Below are positions 58,126 to 64,000 of a DNA stretch of 64,000 nt, piece by piece. Numbering within the stretch: the stretch's first letter is position 1; every line of letters starts with the position of its first letter. The notes beneath the pieces were generated by a model. It had not been told where the DNA came from, made no database searches, and saw only the letters and a list, made by a program, of their open reading frames with translations. The stretch is from Symbiodinium natans (Eukaryota > Sar > Dinophyceae > Suessiales > Symbiodiniaceae). The stretch is from NCBI GenBank assembly GCA_905221605.1, contig CAJNDS010002112.1, positions 497,501-561,500 of the forward strand. Reading direction: 5' to 3'. A program made the translations under genes and the position numbers.

Positions 58126-59109
58126 AAACCAAACGAATTCTCTCTTGTGAGCTTAAACTCAGCTTCAGAACGAAGTTCCTACACACTGCACACTCACTTT
58201 AAATAGCGTATTGGGCAAAAACACACTCGTATGATTTCCTTGGAAATCAACGAGGCATAAACCATCGAGGATGGGATCACACGGATTCCCAATCACTCCG
58301 AAGCAAAACAAACCTATACAAGCTGATCCAAAACATGACAAAAACATCACTGATCAGCCACAATCTTCCACCCCCCGCATTTTGCTGAGGGTTCATGTCA
58401 AAGATCTGAAGTCCAAGCCCAGCTCGGCACTTCAACACTAAGGGGATGCCCTGGCCACATTCCCTTGGTGCGTACTCGCCACCAAACGAAACAAACAACA
58501 CACCAGTCGATCTCTGACATCAAACTTAAAACTCATGCAAGATCCCACCATCAGGCAGGTTGTCCTGGGTCCACATCACTGGTAACCCAAGAGTTCGTTG
58601 TCCAAACACGTGAAAAACGAATTAAACTTGCATCCACCTGCACTGGGGCAGGGTTGTCTTGGAACGAATCCAAGAGTTCGTGGTGACAAACACGTGAAAA
58701 CGAATTAATGCAAGCTTCAGATGTTTCCCACTCAGCACTCGACCTTGTCGTGGTACTCCTCCTCAGTCTCGCATCTTCCAGGTCACCAAACTCACCAACT
58801 AGCATCGGCTAGCTGATCCTTCAGGAAAAGATTGGCTTCATAGTTTCGCTTCTTCCAGCGTACCATCAGCCAAAAACGTCTTCAGAGGTGGCAATCAGAC
58901 GCCTTGCAGAAGGGGCTATAGAGTCCCTCGTTGAGTTTCATCATCATTTTGCCTCCTCTTTGCAAACTTCTCATGCACTGAAACAAGGGCTCACACTAAC
59001 CAGAAAAATCGCGGGCGCTCCATGGCGGCAACGCGGCCATGGCTTCCAAAAAAAATGGCTGCGGGTTTCACTCACCCACCCAACCACTGAGATCACTTAG
59101 CATCTCAGT
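58126..59109. other. Non-coding flank of the second copia element
   Basis: No supported gene. It lies just 3' of the copia stop codon at 59110 and so should contain its 3' untranslated region and probably its 3' LTR. The partner LTR is outside the window, so the boundary cannot be placed. Confidence 0.35.
58587..58718. repeat. Pair of approximately 45 bp direct repeats with CACGTG
   Basis: CCAAGAGTTCGT is followed in both copies by ACACGTGAAAA and CGAATTAA, at about 58587-58633 and 58669-58718. Each holds the palindrome CACGTG. They lie where the 3' LTR of the downstream copia element is expected and may be promoter elements. Confidence 0.6.
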
Positions 59110-62100
59110 TCATTCTTCATCCTCTTCGCCCTTCTTCTCGCCAGCTCCAGTTGACTCCATCAACTTGGCGCGGCGCTCCTTGGCGGCTTCCTTCATCTCC
59201 GCCAACTCAGCCGTCCTCGTTTCCATCACCACATCCTGCGAAGATCGGCTAGGCTCAGCTGGCGTCTCCGCAGGCCTCTCAGTTGGCTGGTCTCCAACCT
59301 TTCTCTTCTTCTCTTCCAACATCAGCTCCAAATCGGCAACACTAAAGCTTGCCTTCACACGCTCAGCAATCTGCGCGATAGCTGCTGCATCCAACTCAGA
59401 TGGTACAACTGACACAGGCGAGCGAACCGCTTCGCCTTCCAGCTTTGCTCTCTTAGCAGCTTCTTCCTCGGCAGCTGACAGGTCGGCGATGCGCTTGCGC
59501 TTTCGCTCAGCTTCCTCGAACTCTCGGTCTTGCTGTTCCGCTGCAGCCTTGAGGATCCGCTTCAGGTCCTTTTCCTCCTTCTCGAGTTTCCCAACATTCT
59601 CACCCATGATCCCAAAGGCTTGCTGCCACATGTCGGCAGGCAACGTCAAGTTGAACCTCACCACATAGTCGGTCGGCAAGTGCCACTTACACTTGCAGAT
59701 CCACACAACACCGCTTCGAGTCTCACTCGCAACCACCTTCTTCCAGCTTGCCGCCCTCTGCGTGTCGGTGATCTCCTCTTTCTTTTTCTCCAGGTCCTCC
59801 AAGAATCCTGCAACAGACTCCATCACGGATCTGTAGTGGCTGTAGGCCACAAACGACCACTTGGGGATTGGTCTCTCCCTCAGCTCCGGCTCGTGAATCC
59901 GAAGTGTATCACACGACAACATCGAAATCACTCGCACTCGCTCCACCAGTTCCTTAAACACCAAGGATCCTTCCTTTGCACTTCTCTTCCAGCGCAACAC
60001 CCATGGGGGATAATACGAGCTCTCAGCTTCATCCTCCATGATCCTCTCTGCTCCCAAAATGGGTAGCATGCACAACAGATCCACCATCCGCAAGACTCCG
60101 AGGTCCTGGTGCTCACCCAGAAGCAAAACAGGGATTATCCCTTTTCTCTTCAAGTACCTCACGAAGCTCAACATCGCCAGGCCACACGTTCCCGGCGGCA
60201 CTTCCATGTACAGTCCTCCTTCATTCACTGCCATCTCCCAGATGATGGCCTTGCCACCAATCTGTCCACGGACATCCAAGATTCCGAAGATCTTCGTGGG
60301 TTTCTCCTGTAGCTCACACACCTCCTGGATGGGCTTCACCAGCTTCTCGTATGAGCTTTGATAGCGCAACATATCCTTGTCGGATAGCGTGCCTATCACG
60401 TCCTTGAGCTCTAGCTCATCCACTGGAGTTCCGCGCCGGCAGATACTCCATGACACATCACCGAACCACTTCGGCGGCTCTGGATCCGCCAGCTCCGGAA
60501 ACACGTCGACCATCCGTTCAATCACCTTCGGCATGGCCTTGGGTTTCGGTGCAGCTTGGCCTGAGCCTCGGCTTTCACCTTTATCACCCCTTTTTCCAGC
60601 AGCTCGGCGCTCCTTCTCTGCCTCTCGGAGATGGAATGCATGGCTTGCATCCGTGCCAGAGACTGTCACAGTCTGTTTGCACTTTTCGCACTTGGGCTTG
60701 CCACTTTCATCCCAGCTCAACCCGGCAGCATGCTCGGATCTGAACAACCATTTGCAAACCTTACACCAAAAGGGGCTTTTCATCTCAGCACCCTGCTCAC
60801 CCTTCCTGCTGTCTTCAGCTGCCATTTTCCTGTCCTTCACCAAAGGTACAGGCTCCAGGCTAGGGCTAGCTTCCGTGGTGCTTGAACCAAAGCTTTTGCG
60901 GGTGGACCATAAATCCATTTCTTGAACCTCAGGGGAAGAGTCTTCACGAAGGGTTTCGGGACTTCTAAGGTGGAAATTTTCAAAAACTTCACCACACTTT
61001 TTCACACTTTTCAACGATCCAACTTGCTCCACACTGCATCCAGTTGCCTCGGCACACTGGTATGCCTGAACTCCAACCCTTGGTCGGATTCCACAGATCC
61101 TCCACACCTGCTGCACATCTTCACCAGGGTATATACCCATAGCTTGCTGGTGCTGACAGAATGTCACTTGACTCAAGCACTTTGTAAGAACGTCAGCGAT
61201 CATTCCCGCTGTCGGGCACCAAATGACCTTCAAGGTCTGAGCTTCCTGTATCCGCTCCTGAAGATAGCAGACAGCGATGTCTAAGTGGCGAACTCGCCTA
61301 CTCAACCCACGGTTTAGCAAAACCGCTCTCGCTGAGGAACTGTCAGTGTGCAATCGGATCGTGACATCTGACTCGGCCAACTGACCGATCAAAGTCGCAA
61401 GTCCCTCACTCTCCTGTACCGCAGTCAAGATGGCTCTCAACTCGGCTTCACAAGAACTCAGCGATACACACCCTTGAACTCGAGAGATTCCCTTGATCAG
61501 GCATCCTCTATAAAAGATGGCTATGCCCGACACAGATCTTCGTCCTAACGACGCTTGGGGTGCCCAACTGGCATCCGCATACACTTCCAGCTGCGCCGGC
61601 CCACTGTCCGGTACATTCCCATCAGGGCCAAAGTACTGCCATGCATGGTATTGTCCCTTTAGGAACCTAATCACTTGTCGCAATGCTTGCTCAAAGCATG
61701 CTGTTGGCTTGGACTGTCCTTGCGAAAGAATGGACATCCACCTACTCAGGTCAGGTCTCGACTGACCCCACCATGCAATCCGGCCAAGTACTGCTCTGTA
61801 CCTCGCAGCTGCAGTGTCACTCAACTCAGGATCCGAACCACTTGCTCTGCCCTTCTCGACCGTTTTCACGATGTCCGGAGGAGCAGTAACCACCTTCAGG
61901 TCCTTACAGAACTCTGTCTCGAACAGGGCATCTAAGTATGCCGGGGGCACTCGCATCCTGAGATGACTCCCTTGTCTCTCAATCTCTCGCCCCAAAAAGG
62001 TGATCTTTCCACCAGTGGAAGTGATTCGACCCGTTTCCTTGATCTTCAACTCTCCGTTCAGGGTGTCGGTCACCAACCGAATGGCATCTCTAGTGCCACA

Positions 62101-63993
62101 CAGAATCAAATCGTCCACATAGCACAACATGAGGAATCTTTTCCCTCTCACAGTGCCCTCGAAGACGGAAGGTTCCGTTGGGCATTGCTTCAACCCAACT
62201 TTCTTCACAACTGTCGCCAGCTTCAAGTTCCAAGCTTTGGCGGCAACTCTCAAACCATTCATGGCTTGATCCAGAATCATAAACACCGGGACATAATAGT
62301 CCTTGCAGGCGGAAACATCCTTGGGCAATTGGATAATCGCCTTCGATCCTTTCGGAAGGGGGGAATGCAAGAATGCAGTGCTAACATCCAAAGTTGCGAC
62401 ATCCATAGCATCTACCGAAGCAATGGCCAAAAGCGTCCGTAACGCTTCTAAAGAAGGAGTCGTAGCACTCAGTCCTAAAGATGATGCTGTGCTCCCCTTT
62501 GCGATGTCTTGCACCACACACCGAGCTCTCACAGCTTCCTTGCCATTCACCACCTTTGGGCCTATGACCCATCGGGTTGGGATGATCTTTATCCCATGCT
62601 GACGAGCAAACTTCTGAGCCTCGTCTGCTCCAACCACTCTCCCTGCTTTGTGAGCAGTCATACTCTGCAGCTCAGTTCGCCGGCCTTCCACTGTTTTATC
62701 CACATCTAATGGACATCCATCTATCTCAGACAGAACACTCGTGGGTCTTGCCAGCCAAACTTGGGATCCACACACCTTCATGGACTCCGGGAAAGTGCTA
62801 TTCTTGTTGAGCAGAATCGAATTGGTCACATGTACCAACTTCGGACTCTCGTCACTGCTTACCATTTTAATAGGACCTTGAGGCACATCGAGTCTTGGGT
62901 CTAAACAAATACGATTGATCAGCCGGGGAACTCGATTGGACTCATCTGGAACTGAGTTCACATCTGAAGTTAAACTCTCTAAACGCCGGGGAACTCGACT
63001 GGACTCATTTGGAACTGAATCCACATCCATTTGAGGTTTTTCTTCCTCCATTGGGATCGCTTCATCCTCAGCGGGAGTTTCTCCTTCGAAGTATCCAGGT
63101 TCCATTGCCTCATCTGGAATCCCTTGGTAAGGCAAACTTGGATCCTCAAAATCCTCCATGTCAACATCCACAACTTCTGTCGCAGGTGTTGGGACGCTTT
63201 GCCTCTCCTCCAACTTGGGATCTGGTCGACTCTCATAGGTGATCTTCGGGCGTTTCAGGAGTGAAGGCTCACTTCCAGACTCCATCACCCCCGCATCCTT
63301 TGAGCTTCTCTGGTCCATTTTTGGAGTTTCCTCTGTTGGTTCTTTCGATTCCAACCGTTGTCGTTGAGCTTTCAACCAATCATCATACCGTTTTCGGCAT
63401 TCAGCATTGTGGTTGGCTTTTCCTCTTTTTGGACCACACGCAGGACAGTTCGCTGTGCCACCATGTTCCTTCACCCATGCAGCTGGAGGTCCAACTTTGC
63501 TCATGTCTGTGGTCGGTCCATCAGACACTCGGCCCTCAAAGGCCTTGTCCGCTTCACCTTCAATCCGATCGGGCACACCATCCTCTTTCTCCTTCAGAAT
63601 CGGGGGAGCCAATGTATCCGATGGATCATGCTCCTTGAGCAAATGTTGACAATGCTCCAACCCAATCTTCAACGGAACGATGTGCTTGATGGACTTTGCT
63701 CGAAAGTGTTTTGGACAACCATCCACCATGGCACTCACAACATGAGTCAAGCCACCAACTTCAGGGTACACATAGGCTGCTTCCACAAACCGGGAGAGCG
63801 CCGTGGTTTTCATCGAATCCGGTAGCTCAGCCAGAACTGTAGCACCTATCAACGACGATCCACACTCATGGAGGGATCTCTGTAGTACCAACTCCTGGGG
63901 TGATTTCTTCCCATCAAAGGCAGCTGCATGGTGATTGTGCATTGCAGCACAGTAAATCAGACCAAACTCAAACGCTCGAGGACTTCTCTTCAA
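59110..63993 (-). CDS. Second copia polyprotein (5' end outside window): reverse transcriptase, RNase H, long extension
   Basis: At least 1627 residues; the frame reaches the window edge, so the first Met is not the real start. A Cys/His stretch (CPACGPKRGKANHNAEC, about 180) and a Pro/Glu-rich linker lead to a copia reverse transcriptase (VRARCVVQDIAKG, MDVATLDVSTAFLHSPLP, catalytic YVDD at 625-628). RNase H follows (VYADASWAP near 802, SSCEAELRAIL, HTDSSSARAV near 886), ending at IADVLTKCLS. About 600 residues follow with no counterpart in ordinary copia pol. They contain a treble-clef-like FWCKVCKWLF ... CEKCKQ, a globular mid-part, then a charged coiled coil (LEKEEKDLKRILKAAAEQQ, FEEAERKRKRIADL) and an acidic end. 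It is a different subfamily from the element at 31-47 kb. Confidence 0.85.
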   Translation of the reverse strand: MKRSPRAFEFGLIYCAAMHNHHAAAFDGKKSPQELVLQRSLHECGSSLIGATVLAELPDSMKTTALSRFVEAAYVYPEVGGLTHVVSAMVDGCPKHFRAKSIKHIVPLKIGLEHCQHLLKEHDPSDTLAPPILKEKEDGVPDRIEGEADKAFEGRVSDGPTTDMSKVGPPAAWVKEHGGTANCPACGPKRGKANHNAECRKRYDDWLKAQRQRLESKEPTEETPKMDQRSSKDAGVMESGSEPSLLKRPKITYESRPDPKLEERQSVPTPATEVVDVDMEDFEDPSLPYQGIPDEAMEPGYFEGETPAEDEAIPMEEEKPQMDVDSVPNESSRVPRRLESLTSDVNSVPDESNRVPRLINRICLDPRLDVPQGPIKMVSSDESPKLVHVTNSILLNKNSTFPESMKVCGSQVWLARPTSVLSEIDGCPLDVDKTVEGRRTELQSMTAHKAGRVVGADEAQKFARQHGIKIIPTRWVIGPKVVNGKEAVRARCVVQDIAKGSTASSLGLSATTPSLEALRTLLAIASVDAMDVATLDVSTAFLHSPLPKGSKAIIQLPKDVSACKDYYVPVFMILDQAMNGLRVAAKAWNLKLATVVKKVGLKQCPTEPSVFEGTVRGKRFLMLCYVDDLILCGTRDAIRLVTDTLNGELKIKETGRITSTGGKITFLGREIERQGSHLRMRVPPAYLDALFETEFCKDLKVVTAPPDIVKTVEKGRASGSDPELSDTAAARYRAVLGRIAWWGQSRPDLSRWMSILSQGQSKPTACFEQALRQVIRFLKGQYHAWQYFGPDGNVPDSGPAQLEVYADASWAPQASLGRRSVSGIAIFYRGCLIKGISRVQGCVSLSSCEAELRAILTAVQESEGLATLIGQLAESDVTIRLHTDSSSARAVLLNRGLSRRVRHLDIAVCYLQERIQEAQTLKVIWCPTAGMIADVLTKCLSQVTFCQHQQAMGIYPGEDVQQVWRICGIRPRVGVQAYQCAEATGCSVEQVGSLKSVKKCGEVFENFHLRSPETLREDSSPEVQEMDLWSTRKSFGSSTTEASPSLEPVPLVKDRKMAAEDSRKGEQGAEMKSPFWCKVCKWLFRSEHAAGLSWDESGKPKCEKCKQTVTVSGTDASHAFHLREAEKERRAAGKRGDKGESRGSGQAAPKPKAMPKVIERMVDVFPELADPEPPKWFGDVSWSICRRGTPVDELELKDVIGTLSDKDMLRYQSSYEKLVKPIQEVCELQEKPTKIFGILDVRGQIGGKAIIWEMAVNEGGLYMEVPPGTCGLAMLSFVRYLKRKGIIPVLLLGEHQDLGVLRMVDLLCMLPILGAERIMEDEAESSYYPPWVLRWKRSAKEGSLVFKELVERVRVISMLSCDTLRIHEPELRERPIPKWSFVAYSHYRSVMESVAGFLEDLEKKKEEITDTQRAASWKKVVASETRSGVVWICKCKWHLPTDYVVRFNLTLPADMWQQAFGIMGENVGKLEKEEKDLKRILKAAAEQQDREFEEAERKRKRIADLSAAEEEAAKRAKLEGEAVRSPVSVVPSELDAAAIAQIAERVKASFSVADLELMLEEKKRKVGDQPTERPAETPAEPSRSSQDVVMETRTAELAEMKEAAKERRAKLMESTGAGEKKGEEDEE

Positions 63994-64000
63994 GTCAAAG

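Noticed and set aside
59038-59062. CCGCAGCCATTTTTTTTGG as a spliced-leader relic
   Set aside because: It requires a four-base expansion of the T run and lacks the downstream CTCAAG; it sits in the 3' flank of the copia element.

Overview
The window looks like nuclear DNA of a dinoflagellate, most likely from the Symbiodiniaceae/Suessiales. The signs are abundant interstitial TTTAGGG/CCCTAAA repeats, genes cut into short exons by introns with GA or GC rather than GT donors, a spliced-leader-like relic ahead of one gene, and dense retroelement families that I recognise only from dinoflagellates. No tRNA, rRNA, CRISPR array or bacterial-type operon was seen.

Layout. 1-2.7 kb: a minus-strand EF-hand exon and a second probable exon, separated by miniature inverted-repeat elements, triplet repeats and a 1.1 kb satellite built from CCCTAAA units. 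3.1-4.2 kb: an intact SMYD-like (MYND + SET) methyltransferase gene. 8.1-10.1 kb: a split gene for a plant-like F-box protein, with an inverted-repeat element between exons. 10.4-16.8 kb: at least two head-to-tail decayed copies, plus smaller fragments in both orientations, of one non-LTR retrotransposon family. 20.2-26.1 kb: a minus-strand gene of at least ten exons for a secreted DUF885-like protein; its introns hold much of the telomere-like sequence and a CATACGTA microsatellite. 27.2-31.1 and 47.4-47.6 kb: an older plus-strand retroelement (coiled-coil gag, capsid-like gag, CCCH fingers, retropepsin-like domain).

31.058-47.377 kb is a Ty1/copia element with 155 bp LTRs (one mismatch), GAACC target duplications, an initiator-Met-type primer site and a polypurine tract. 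It lies inside the older element. Its own polyprotein is interrupted within the integrase region by an 8.4 kb non-LTR retrotransposon carrying a single 2616-residue ORF (PGP motifs, OTU-like, AP endonuclease, reverse transcriptase, CCHC). Removing each insertion with one target copy restores the host reading frame, so the order of events can be read directly.

47.9-58.1 kb is a mosaic of decayed retroelement pieces: a methyltransferase-like domain (PPC motif), a 2-oxoglutarate/Fe(II) dioxygenase-like domain, reverse transcriptase and RNase H pieces that have lost the catalytic core, and a tyrosine-recombinase end broken by a 17 bp duplication. 59.1-64 kb holds the 3' part of a second copia element with a long C-terminal extension; it runs off the window.

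Cellular genes are few (EF-hand exon, SMYD-like, F-box, DUF885-like). The rest is layered mobile DNA. The least expected content is a retroelement that appears to carry both a cytosine-methyltransferase-like and a TET/JBP-style dioxygenase-like domain, in a lineage known for 5-hydroxymethyluracil in its DNA.
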